Shown: positions 33,381 to 41,942 of the stretch, in pieces | Numbering within the stretch: position 1 is the first letter of the stretch | How the letters are laid out: the number at the start of each line of letters is the position of its first letter | NCBI GenBank assembly: GCA_002401855.1 | Contig: NVUH01000002.1 | Coordinates: 156,291 to 220,290, forward strand | Source: Hyphomicrobiales bacterium | Lineage (GTDB): Bacteria; Pseudomonadota; Alphaproteobacteria; Rhizobiales; OSC116 | Reading direction: 5' to 3' | Length of the DNA stretch: 64,000 nucleotides | The notes under the pieces: generated by a model | Databases searched by the model: none | Told to the model about the DNA's origin: nothing | Seen by the model: the letters and a program-made list of their open reading frames with translations, nothing else | Position numbers and translations under genes: made by a program

Positions 33381-34850
33381 TTAAAATTCACTTGCAAGTT
33401 TAACGCATTTTTCGGCCAAAACTTCGGTTGGATCTAATAAAACAAACCCGTCTTTATTCATAATTTTTGTCGATATGAGTGGTAGTTCTGTGCATCCTAA
33501 AATCACTAATTCGGCTTTGGCATGATATAAATGCTTGCAAGCCGAATGAATGAGTTCTTCACATTTCCCGCTTGTAAACCCCGCTTTCACCCCTTCTTCT
33601 CCATAAATGGCTTCCATAACCTTAGCTTGATACGCTTGATTTGGTACAATGACATTGAGACCAGCTGCCTTAAATGCATTTTGATATAATTCGCTTGAAA
33701 TTGTACCTGTTGTGGCCAAAAGCCCTATATTTTTAACTTTGGGGTGATTATCACAGACATATTGAACCATTTCAGACAACATATTGATGATAGGAACAGA
33801 GAGATGTTGTTGAATTCTTGTTACATAAGCATGTGCTGTGTTACAAGGTATCGCAATTATATTTGCTCCGCCTTGTTCCAATTTCTTGCAACAAGAATAA
33901 AGAGCTATTGTCGGATCGTCACCATCACCCAAAATATTTGCGGTTCTGTCTGGGATTTGGGGGTTTTGTTCGACCACAATCTTCAGATGATCTTGGTCAA
34001 TTTCAGCGGGTGTGTTTTTTACAATTTTCGTCAAGAAATCGATAGTCGCGGCGGGTCCTATGCCACCAACCACGCCAATCTTGAACGAAGAATGGCGAAT
34101 TTTTGTAGCAAATTTAATGGCATACTCTGCATAGATTTGGTTGCTATTTAAAATTTCTATGGGCACTTGATAAGAGATTTGCTCCAATAAGGACGGTATG
34201 TCTGTGAAACCCGGCAATATGATATCTGCACCTTGTTCGACTAAGTCTTCACAAACCAATTGAAAATCAGTTTTAATTTGGTCAAAATCGCCACCCGATT
34301 TAACACCCCCTTCCCCATAAACAGAGTTCATCAATAGTTCCTGATTTTCGTCACTTGGGTATAGGATGTTATATAGGCCATTAAATTTATTTTCAAAATA
34401 TTTTATATTTCTAACATAGTTAGACGTTAAAATACCAATGGTTTTGCCGCGAAAGTTTTTTTCTAAATATGGAATAATCGCGTCGACAATACCTAAAATA
34501 TGCAAATTCACTTCAGGCGCTATTTCGTGTAAAAATGTTTGCGAAATAAAACAGGGCAGCAGAGCAATATCGCGCTGGTCTTTATCCATTTCCTTCAAAC
34601 AATCATAAATATAAAACTTTCGAGCTGTCGGATCATAATTGTCCTGATTTGGGGTGGTTTCCTCAAAAAATGGCCTTTGCACAAATGCAATGTCTAAGTG
34701 ATCATTGTCAGATTTTACTGGTGTTGATTTAACAATTCTATGTAAAATATCCGCACCAGCAACAGCGCCGAGGCCGCCTATCACTGCATATCTTAATTTT
34801 GGCCTAGATATGACTTCTTGTTTCAATTGTGATTTTGGTGCCATCGACAT
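33381..34850 (-). CDS. tandem aspartate/glutamate racemase-like protein
   Basis: 489 aa with two Asp/Glu racemase domains in one chain; usual family length is 230-250 aa. The C-terminal domain (about 257-489) is complete, with FKIGVVGGIGPAATIDFLTK, first catalytic Cys336 in IPCNTAHAY and second Cys453 in LGCTELPL. The N-terminal domain (about 18-250) keeps the fold (YAVIGGLGAVAGADIL) and Cys100 (LLPCFISQTF), but the second cysteine is replaced (ILPGFTDIP at 211-219), so it should not racemise by the two-Cys mechanism. It follows the amino-acid ABC operon by 139 bp on the same strand, suggesting it acts on imported acidic amino acids. A GAGGGAAA site supports the ATG at 34850. Amino-acid specificity is not known. 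Confidence 0.88.
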   Translation of the reverse strand: MSMAPKSQLKQEVISRPKLRYAVIGGLGAVAGADILHRIVKSTPVKSDNDHLDIAFVQRPFFEETTPNQDNYDPTARKFYIYDCLKEMDKDQRDIALLPCFISQTFLHEIAPEVNLHILGIVDAIIPYLEKNFRGKTIGILTSNYVRNIKYFENKFNGLYNILYPSDENQELLMNSVYGEGGVKSGGDFDQIKTDFQLVCEDLVEQGADIILPGFTDIPSLLEQISYQVPIEILNSNQIYAEYAIKFATKIRHSSFKIGVVGGIGPAATIDFLTKIVKNTPAEIDQDHLKIVVEQNPQIPDRTANILGDGDDPTIALYSCCKKLEQGGANIIAIPCNTAHAYVTRIQQHLSVPIINMLSEMVQYVCDNHPKVKNIGLLATTGTISSELYQNAFKAAGLNVIVPNQAYQAKVMEAIYGEEGVKAGFTSGKCEELIHSACKHLYHAKAELVILGCTELPLISTKIMNKDGFVLLDPTEVLAEKCVKLASEF

Positions 34851-34989
34851 AGGTTTCCCTCAGAAGCGGTTGCTTGAAAACGTGTTTTATCCCTTATCAG
34901 CAAACGGCAAAAAAAACGCCACTGACCTATAGTAATAAATTAGAATGTTGTAGAAAAATACCAAATTTTTTGCGCTGGAAACCCAAAAT

Positions 34990-35748
34990 CTACAAAATTT
35001 GGCTTAAGAATTCTTGAGTTCGCGGGTCCTTGGCATTGTCAAAAAATACATCTGGGCTACCATGTTCGACAATCACTCCTCGATCTGTAAAATAGATATG
35101 ATCTGCAACTTCTTTGGCAAACCCCATTTCATGGGTTACAAGAATACATGTCATCCCATCAGCCGCGAGTTCCTTAATAGTCACCAAGACTTCTTTTACC
35201 GTTTCAGGGTCTAACGCAGCGGTAACTTCATCAAATAGCATCACATCGGGTTGCATAGCCAGAGACCTCGCAATAGCAACCCTTTGTTGTTGTCCACCTG
35301 ACAATTCTCCTGGATAATTATCTTCTTTGCCTTCTAACTTTACTTTTTTAATCAATTTTCGCGCACGCGCTTCCACTTCGTCTTCATCTTCTTTAAGAAC
35401 CAGCAAAGGCGCCATCATCACATTTTCCAAAGCTGTTTTATGGGGAAACAAATTATATTGTTGGAAAACCATACCTACTTTTTTGCGCAGTAGTAATTTA
35501 TCAAGTGCAGGATCATGAACCTCTTGACCTTCGACGGTGATTGATCCACTTTGGATATCGTTCAAAGCGTTAATACAACGAATTAAGGTTGATTTACCCG
35601 ACCCAGAAGGGCCAATTATACAAATAACTTCACCTTTCATAATGTCCATACTTATGCCTTTTAGCACTTCTAAAGCGCCAAATGATTTATGAACATTTTT
35701 TATAGATACAATGGGATCACTCGGCGACCATGAATCGGATAATTGCAT
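34990..35748 (-). CDS. polar amino acid ABC transporter ATPase
   Basis: 252 aa, GlnQ/AapP type. Walker A GPSGSGKSTLIRCINALNDI, VGMVFQQYNLFPHKTALENV (Q-loop), signature LSGGQQQRVAIARSLAM, Walker B VMLFDEVTAALDPETVKEVL and ILVTHEMGFAKEVADHIYFT. The LFDEVTAALDPE form is usual in this family. Last gene of the SBP-permease-permease-ATPase unit; AAGGAAG ribosome site. Confidence 0.93.
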   Translation of the reverse strand: MQLSDSWSPSDPIVSIKNVHKSFGALEVLKGISMDIMKGEVICIIGPSGSGKSTLIRCINALNDIQSGSITVEGQEVHDPALDKLLLRKKVGMVFQQYNLFPHKTALENVMMAPLLVLKEDEDEVEARARKLIKKVKLEGKEDNYPGELSGGQQQRVAIARSLAMQPDVMLFDEVTAALDPETVKEVLVTIKELAADGMTCILVTHEMGFAKEVADHIYFTDRGVIVEHGSPDVFFDNAKDPRTQEFLSQIL

Positions 35749-35758
35749 ATTTACTTCC

Positions 35759-36643
35759 TTATAGTTTAACCGCGAATTTGCGTTCTAATCTCACTGTTAA
35801 CCGCGCAATGGGGTAGCAATATGCAAAGAATAGAATTAAAACAAATGAATAGAAGGGAATTAATAATTCTGGGTGATTATCCTCAGCTTCAATCGCTTGC
35901 CTGCTTAAGTTTACGATTTCTTCAACACCTAATATAGAAATCAGGGGTGTTGCCATTGTTAAAATGGCATACCAATTCATCCAAGGTGGAATCATCCGTT
36001 TAAAACATTGAGGCAGAATTATTTTCCATAGAGTTTGGTTACGTGTGAATGCCATGGCTTCTGCCGCTTCCCATTGGGTATTGGGCACCGATTGCACCGC
36101 ACCACGCACAATCTCTGATATATTGGCAATGATCGGCAGAGATAATCCAAAAACTGCTTTCATCCAATCTGGAAAGAAAAAATTATAGCCAAACAATTTT
36201 ATCTCGTACGGAACCAAGAGCATGACCACAAATAAAATAACTAACCAAGGCGAATTACGAAATAATTGAGTTATAAACCATGAAACGGCTCGGACGGGTT
36301 TGCTGAGCGATATTTGCCCCAACCCAAGCAAAACTCCACCCACTGTACCGACGGCTAAAACTAAAAATGAAATTAATATATTAAACAAAAAACCGCTTTT
36401 TATGAGAAAGGGAGCCCACCTCCATAATGCATCTAGCGCATCACCTGCGGTATAATTAGAGCCAGCCCAAGCAACGTGGGGCCATAAAATCAATGCGGTC
36501 ATGAGCAAAACTGGTGTCCACCAAGGCATCGACGCTAACCAATTCACCATAGTCATTGAATTATAAGCATGAGAACCATTGCCTTTAACTGATAAAAGAA
36601 CGGGTAATTTACCGTGATTTTGGTTCGAATTTAGACGTTTCAT
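35759..36643 (-). CDS. polar amino acid ABC transporter permease (AapM-like)
   Basis: 294 aa. An N-terminal hydrophilic segment, then about six membrane helices. HisM/GlnP-family features: ILISFLVLAVGTVGGVLLGL, AVSWFITQLFRNSPWLVILF, and the EAA-type coupling loop EAAEAMAFTRNQTLWKIILP followed by QCFKRMIPPWMNWYAI. The second of two permeases in this operon, forming a heterodimeric channel with the product of 36654-37409. Confidence 0.9.
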   Translation of the reverse strand: MKRLNSNQNHGKLPVLLSVKGNGSHAYNSMTMVNWLASMPWWTPVLLMTALILWPHVAWAGSNYTAGDALDALWRWAPFLIKSGFLFNILISFLVLAVGTVGGVLLGLGQISLSKPVRAVSWFITQLFRNSPWLVILFVVMLLVPYEIKLFGYNFFFPDWMKAVFGLSLPIIANISEIVRGAVQSVPNTQWEAAEAMAFTRNQTLWKIILPQCFKRMIPPWMNWYAILTMATPLISILGVEEIVNLSRQAIEAEDNHPELLIPFYSFVLILFFAYCYPIARLTVRLERKFAVKL

Positions 36644-36653
36644 TTATTTTCCC

Positions 36654-37409
36654 TCAATGGTCATAGCCCGGGATGCGCAAAGCTGTTTCCCAACGGCTCA
36701 TACCAAACACCAAAACAGCAACCATGCTTACATAAACAACGAATAACAATAACATTGTTGGATATTGTGCAGAGGGATAATCATTCCATATCACAACACA
36801 CTGATAAAGCAATTCAGGTACGGCGATGGCAAATGCCTGTGTCGTCGTTTTCACTAAATTGACTAAGTTGTTGTTTAATGCTGGTAGTGAAATTCGAAAT
36901 GCCAACGGAAAGACAATATATCTATAGGTTTGTAATTTAGAAAACCCCAGTGCTTCGGCCGCTTCTTGTGTAGAATCTGGCACCGCTTCAATGCCTGATC
37001 TAAATATTTCAACATTAAATGCCCCTGCGAATAGCGACAAAGATATAACCGCCCAACCAACATTTGAGATAATTGGAATCTCTAACCAACCGTCTGGTGA
37101 ATAGGTTGGTGTTAATTGACCGAGCGCAAAATAGAAAAACAACAATTGAACAAATGGCGGTGTATTTCTGAATAACTGAATATAGCCTTGTACACTCGCA
37201 CGAACCAGCATACTTTTAGAACGTTGCAACCATGCTCCTAAAACACCAATAACCATGCTAGAAACAACACAACACACCGCCAGTAAAAGCGTATATTGTA
37301 TACCCTTCCAAATTTTACCCGCCTGTATCTCTTGGTAAAAAAATATAAAATTCCAACGTGGGTTTTCTTCCGCAACCTGTCGAAAAAATTCAGTAAATAA
37401 ATCTAGCAT
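36654..37409 (-). CDS. polar amino acid ABC transporter permease (AapQ-like)
   Basis: 251 aa, five or six membrane helices. HisQM signature: YTLLLAVCCVVSSMVIGVLG, YIQLFRNTPPFVQLLFFYFA, coupling loop EAAEALGFSKLQTYRYIVFP and LPALNNNLVNLVKTTTQAFA. Shorter than AapQ of rhizobia (about 400 aa), lacking the extra helices, so this is a general polar amino-acid system and not strictly an Aap orthologue. GGGAAAA ribosome site. Confidence 0.9.
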   Translation of the reverse strand: MLDLFTEFFRQVAEENPRWNFIFFYQEIQAGKIWKGIQYTLLLAVCCVVSSMVIGVLGAWLQRSKSMLVRASVQGYIQLFRNTPPFVQLLFFYFALGQLTPTYSPDGWLEIPIISNVGWAVISLSLFAGAFNVEIFRSGIEAVPDSTQEAAEALGFSKLQTYRYIVFPLAFRISLPALNNNLVNLVKTTTQAFAIAVPELLYQCVVIWNDYPSAQYPTMLLLFVVYVSMVAVLVFGMSRWETALRIPGYDH

Positions 37410-37472
37410 ATATGTTTTCCCAATAAGAAATGGTGCAACCTGATTAAAGTCACACCAACCTTTACAATGAGA

Positions 37473-38306
37473 TTATTCGGACAACCAATCTGCAAATTGA
37501 TCTTTTTGAGTGGCAAGATAAGCAGTGGATTGAATGCCCCACTTCTCTTCTAACTTAATTAAATCACCCGTTTGGTGCCAATTAAATTGCATACCAGAGA
37601 TAAACCTCCCAAAAACACAATTGCGCTCTTCGATAGGCACAGCTATACCCCATGGGTTATCGTCTTCAGATGCCAATGGCATTTCATAATCGTCAAAATT
37701 ACCCGAAAGTAAATCGCCAGCAATGACGCTATCATCATACACCCACGCAATGCATTTCTTATCACGCAAGGCTTGTTTGGCCTCTGCATTACCGCCAAAT
37801 GCTATGACATCAGCACCGTAACGCTCTTCAATAATTTTATTATAGAACGTGCCTTGTTTGCCACATACAGGTTTGCCATTCAAGTCGTTCCAACTGGTGA
37901 TTTTTAAAGCTTTGGGCGCCATAATATTTGTACCAGAAGAATAATAATTTGGTCCAACAACGCCAACAATTTTGCGTCTGTCTAAACGATCTGACATGGT
38001 TGCAATCATGAGATCGATTTTACCGACCTCCAGAAATTGCATTCTGTTTGAAGATTGCACCGCCACAAGTTCTAGCTCAACTCCTAATGTATCAGCGACC
38101 TCCTGTGCCAAGTCAATTTCCATACCAATTAATTTGCCATCAGAACTTCTGTAGCCCCAAGGCTTGGTATCGGCTTTAACACCGACCACAATTTTACCAT
38201 TTGCTTGAATTTTATTCCAAACCGTATTGTTGCATTCAATTGCGTATGCCGAAGTGCTCGATACCAATATCGATAACATCGCTAATGTCCCTGCGATTTT
38301 ATTCAT
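37473..38306 (-). CDS. polar amino acid ABC transporter substrate-binding protein
   Basis: 277 aa from the ATG at 38306, which has a GGGAGAG site; the frame extends to 38360 without one. Residues 1-22 form a Sec signal peptide (MNKIAGTLAMLSILVSSTSA, then YA). SBP_bac_3 domain: GKIVVGVKADTKPWGYRSSD, GMEIDLAQEVADTLGVELEL, DLMIATMSDRLDRRKIVGVV and LNGKPVCGKQGTFYNKIIEE. Known family binds polar or charged L-amino acids; the adjoining racemase-like gene suggests glutamate or aspartate. The gene is divergent from a LysR regulator. Confidence 0.92.
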   Translation of the reverse strand: MNKIAGTLAMLSILVSSTSAYAIECNNTVWNKIQANGKIVVGVKADTKPWGYRSSDGKLIGMEIDLAQEVADTLGVELELVAVQSSNRMQFLEVGKIDLMIATMSDRLDRRKIVGVVGPNYYSSGTNIMAPKALKITSWNDLNGKPVCGKQGTFYNKIIEERYGADVIAFGGNAEAKQALRDKKCIAWVYDDSVIAGDLLSGNFDDYEMPLASEDDNPWGIAVPIEERNCVFGRFISGMQFNWHQTGDLIKLEEKWGIQSTAYLATQKDQFADWLSE

Positions 38307-38402
38307 TAAACTCTCCCAATTTAATTTTCGTTTTTTATGCGATTGCAACTTTAGTTTCATACATTACAAACAAAAAGTCGATAGCATAACCCGCAATGGC
38401 GT

Positions 38403-38415
38403 TGCAAAATTTGCA
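38403..38415. promoter_or_regulatory. LysR-type operator candidate
   Basis: TGCAAA-A-TTTGCA, a perfect palindrome of the T-N11-A form preferred by LysR-family regulators, lies in the 169-bp divergent gap between the binding-protein gene and the LysR gene, 61 bp before the LysR start. Confidence 0.6.
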
Positions 38416-38475
38416 TGATGTAATTTTTGTGTGTTGATATATAATTAGCGCAATATGTGTGAACTGAGGTAAAAT

Positions 38476-39369
38476 ATGGAAATAGACTGGTTAGAGGATT
38501 TTTTAGCGCTTTCAACTACAGGGGTATTTGCACGTGCCGCTGAGGTAAGAAATATTAGTCAATCTGCATTCACTCGAAGAATTAAAAACTTAGAATATTG
38601 GATAGGAAGCCCCTTGTTTGATAGAAGTGTTCACCCAGTGATCTTAACACCTATCGGTGAATCTTTTAAATCCACAGCCATTGACACTATTTCGGGCCTG
38701 AACATCGCTCGTGACGAAGCAAAAGGGCTTACCAAACGAAGTGGCGAAATCATTAGCTTCATCGCATTACATTCTATCGCGATTTCATTATATCCAGTTT
38801 GGATGACAAAAATCGAACGGTCAATTGGTGTCGTTAAAAGCCGGGTGCGATCCGAAAACTTCTCGGACTGTGTAGAGGCAATCCAGTCTGGAACAAGTGA
38901 TTTTATGCTCGTATATTATCATCCATTAATCCCGACGGTTGTCGGAGACGTCCGTTACCCATCAATTAATATAGCCGAAGATAGAATTATCGCGGTGTGT
39001 AAAGCAGACTCTTTGGGTGAGCCTATATTTAGCTTAGAGGGAACGGAAAAATTTCCGTATTTGGGTTATGGCGAAGATAATTTTTTAGGACGTATGGCGA
39101 CCCTAATCCTCAAAAGAACAGCTCTCTTAGAAAAAGCCGAATTTAGATATGAAAACCCAGTTTCAGAAGCCCTAAAAACGGCCTGCATTCAGGGGATGGG
39201 CATTGCTTGGTTACCAGAAATGACCATAAAAAACGAACTTGACTCAAAGCTATTAGTAAAGGTAAGTGATAATATCCATGAAATGAATGTAGTGATTAAA
39301 TTGCATCGTTCAATTGAGCGCAGCCGAAGTGAAGTGGAACGCCTTTGGGCATTTGCATCAAGCATATAA
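38476..39369 (+). CDS. LysR-family transcriptional regulator (amino-acid transporter locus)
   Basis: 297 aa. N-terminal winged helix-turn-helix: DWLEDFLALSTTGVFARAAE, VRNISQSAFTRRIKNLEYWI, with SPLFDRSVHPVILTPIGESF as the wing. The effector domain spans about residues 90-295. GAGG ribosome site. It is divergent from the polar amino-acid transporter operon and probably controls it; the HTH-proximal WIGSPLFDRS form is seen in LysR regulators of amino-acid uptake. Effector unknown. Confidence 0.9.
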   Translation: MEIDWLEDFLALSTTGVFARAAEVRNISQSAFTRRIKNLEYWIGSPLFDRSVHPVILTPIGESFKSTAIDTISGLNIARDEAKGLTKRSGEIISFIALHSIAISLYPVWMTKIERSIGVVKSRVRSENFSDCVEAIQSGTSDFMLVYYHPLIPTVVGDVRYPSINIAEDRIIAVCKADSLGEPIFSLEGTEKFPYLGYGEDNFLGRMATLILKRTALLEKAEFRYENPVSEALKTACIQGMGIAWLPEMTIKNELDSKLLVKVSDNIHEMNVVIKLHRSIERSRSEVERLWAFASSI

Positions 39370-39509
39370 TTCTATCAATTGCTAAACTGTAAAGATGACG
39401 TAAATCTGAGGAAAATTACTATTTCCACAGCCCTCATGGAGCGCACAAGAGACTGTTCAAAATTCTGTGTCAGCTAAATTATATGTCTAATACGTTATCT
39501 AATCTGCCC

Positions 39510-40255
39510 TCAAAATATATATGCAACTGGGATAATGTGCCGCGAGCGAAGCGAGGAAATACCATTGGGGTGCAAATTCCAGTTGTGGATTGGCATCGTC
39601 CATTCTTTGGTCATATTCTGCATGTCCACGTATAATAGTTTCATCACGCTGTTTTCATTGGGGAATGCACCTTTGGTCTTGATCAACTTACGGAATTGAC
39701 GATAAACAGATTCAACTGCATTGGTGGTGTAAATGACCTTGCGGATTGGATCTGAGTATTCAAAGAATATCGATAGATTGTGCCATTTCTTACGCCAGGA
39801 TTTAATAACATCGGGTATTTATCGCCCCATACCCTCTTATGCCTCCTCAGCCTTTTGCTGGCTCACAGACCAGTTTTAGATCCTTCATGAATTTCTTCTG
39901 ATGCTTAGAACCAACGTATTTTAAGCTATTGCGGATTTGAAGAATGATACAAAGCTGAGCCTCAGCCTCTGGATATATGGATTTGATGTTTCTTCACCAA
40001 CTGCGGTTCAAAGCTACTAGACCTGTCACGTGGTGTTGAGAGTTCAAAGTTACCAGAAGTGGCTTTGATGGTCTTTTTAGACCAGCCACTCTTACAATTA
40101 CTGGCGTGGCGAGGTGATTATCAAGCTCAGCAGCCAAAACAGCTTCTGCGAATTTGTTAATGAGCGGCGTTAAAATACCATCTTTGCCAGTTAATGATTG
40201 GCCTGATTGAAGGGCTTATAAAGCATCTTCAAAATTGAAATCCTTGTCTGTCATT
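39510..40255 (-). pseudogene. IS256-family transposase remnant
   Basis: Starting at 40255 the minus strand reads MTDKDFNFEDAL, then GKDGILTPLINKFAEAVLAA and ELDNHLATPVIVRVAGLKRP, the N-terminus of IS256-type transposases. Later parts in other frames give AEAQLCIILQIRNSLKYVGS, then SDPIRKVIYTTNAVESVYRQ and FRKLIKTKGAFPNENSVMKL, the conserved C-terminal region. The remnant is about 750 bp against about 1.2 kb for an intact gene, with internal deletions, stops and frameshifts. It starts 5 bp beyond the 3' end of the AtuA-like operon. Confidence 0.85.
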
Positions 40256-40260
40256 ATACG

Positions 40261-40587
40261 TCAATCCTTGTTTATTAGATCTTCATTAAAAATTTCAATT
40301 TCTAAAATTACTGATGAAAAGCATTTTCCATGTGCATCCAAAGCAAGTGATTGAGTGACTCCGCCTCCTAAAGATTGAAACAGAACAAAATTCAAACTTT
40401 GAATGTTGGGCAAAATAAAACGCACAACATCCCCCAAAATCAAGTTTTCGAAATGATCAGCCACCACCTCTTCAGTGATTTCTTTTACAATTAGCGGCCA
40501 ATATTTTTCACTTTTTGCTATTACTGAAATATTAGAAATATTTCCTTTATCGCCTGTTCTTGAATGCGCAATATCTCTGAGTAACAT
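40261..40587 (-). CDS. AtuA-related small subunit
   Basis: 108 aa. LLRDIAHSRTGDKGNISNIS near the start and GGGVTQSLALDAHGKCFSSV near the end match the C-terminal domain that accompanies AtuA/DUF1446 proteins, either fused or as a separate small gene (typical motif AxxRSGDKGNxxNIG). It begins 2 bp after the large AtuA-like gene, with a GGAAAG site, so the two products probably form one complex. Exact biochemical role is not established for the family. Confidence 0.8.
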   Translation of the reverse strand: MLLRDIAHSRTGDKGNISNISVIAKSEKYWPLIVKEITEEVVADHFENLILGDVVRFILPNIQSLNFVLFQSLGGGVTQSLALDAHGKCFSSVILEIEIFNEDLINKD

Positions 40588-40589
40588 AT

Positions 40590-41942
40590 TTAGCTTTCCA
40601 ATATTTTTACGTTTGTGTCTACAAGTTGTTTAGGAATTAAAGTCGAGGCGACAGCAATGATTTTTTTGAAACTTGTTACAACTCCCCCGCCGCCACTCGG
40701 ACCATTTAAATATAACGATTCCACTTCTTGGCAAATACGTTCCGCATTGAATTTATCTGGACATCTTGCAGCAAATCTAACGCGAATCTCATATGGATTT
40801 GCAAAATTATTCCCATGTTCACCTAATATTGCGTTCATACCAATCAGGTCGCCACGTGTTTCAGTGCAATTAATTTCGGTTAAGCTTATCCGCTTTTCTA
40901 TGATCTTAATAGCTTGTTTTCCTCTCTCAACGCAGCCTAGACCAGCGTATGAAATTTGCCCTTCACCAACCCAACTGTCATCATACCCAATAGACACTTT
41001 CAATTTATCGGTTCGTGCATAACCACTTCCCCCCGTTATCGCCACTCTATTTTCACCCACTCGCTCTATGATTACATTTGAAAAATCAGCGATAACGTCA
41101 GGTTGTAAATAAGATTTTGGATCATGAATTTCATATAGCAATTGTTCCTTGCAAGTGGCTTCACTCACGATGCCGCCAGAACCTTCAACCTTAGTGATAA
41201 CCGCGTTGCCTTCAAAATCTATCTCAGCCAATGGGAAACCAAGTTCAGCTAAATTAGGAACTTCCTTTTGTCCCGGATCAGAAAAATACCCCCCCGTCAC
41301 TTGCCCTGCACATTCGAGCATATGACCTATGATTGTACCACGGCCTAGCTTGACCCAATCATCCATCGCCCAACCAAATTCATAAATTTGTGGTGCCAAA
41401 AACATTGATGGGTCTGAGGCGCGACCCGTTATGATGACATCAGCATTTTGTGCCAACGCATCCACAATAGATTCTACACCAATATACGCATTGGCAGATA
41501 TGAATTTGTCTCCAAGATCAGAAATTGAAGCTTGTGTCGTATCCAATAGGCAATTTTTCTTGTCAATTTTATCGGCAACGTCATCACCCATAATAGTTGC
41601 TATTTTTAACCCATGAATGCCTAAAGACCTTGCAACCTCTTGCACCTTTTTACTCGCTGCAAGTGGATTTGCGGCTCCCATATTGGTAATGATTTTAATA
41701 TTCTTCTTGTAACAAATTGGCAATACCGCAACCATTCTTTGTTCCAACAATTTATCATAGCCGCCGTTGGGGTTAGATAATTTTTCGAGCTGAGCCAATG
41801 CAATTGTGCGTTCGGCCAAACATTCAAAAACCAAATAATCAATGTCGCCTTTTTCACACAACTCAACCGCTGGCTCTATTCTATCTCCTGAAAAACCTGC
41901 ACCTGTGCCAATTCGTAAAATTCTATGGTTCAAAACGTTCAT
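40590..41942 (-). CDS. acyclic terpene utilization AtuA-family protein (DUF1446)
   Basis: 450 aa from the ATG at 41942, which overlaps the TRAP permease stop (ATGA); the frame extends to 41984 inside that gene. AtuA-type landmarks: RIGTGAGFSGDRIEPAVELC, DYLVFECLAERTIALAQLEK, ITNMGAANPLAASKKVQEVA, ITGRASDPSMFLAPQIYEFG, and ECAGQVTGGYFSDPGQKEVP. The prototype is AtuA of the Pseudomonas citronellol/geraniol pathway, where its reaction is undefined. None of the other atu genes (carboxylases, dehydrogenases) are here; instead it is coupled to a TAXI-type TRAP importer, so it probably acts on whatever that imports, likely a carboxylic acid. Confidence 0.85.
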   Translation of the reverse strand: MNVLNHRILRIGTGAGFSGDRIEPAVELCEKGDIDYLVFECLAERTIALAQLEKLSNPNGGYDKLLEQRMVAVLPICYKKNIKIITNMGAANPLAASKKVQEVARSLGIHGLKIATIMGDDVADKIDKKNCLLDTTQASISDLGDKFISANAYIGVESIVDALAQNADVIITGRASDPSMFLAPQIYEFGWAMDDWVKLGRGTIIGHMLECAGQVTGGYFSDPGQKEVPNLAELGFPLAEIDFEGNAVITKVEGSGGIVSEATCKEQLLYEIHDPKSYLQPDVIADFSNVIIERVGENRVAITGGSGYARTDKLKVSIGYDDSWVGEGQISYAGLGCVERGKQAIKIIEKRISLTEINCTETRGDLIGMNAILGEHGNNFANPYEIRVRFAARCPDKFNAERICQEVESLYLNGPSGGGGVVTSFKKIIAVASTLIPKQLVDTNVKILES

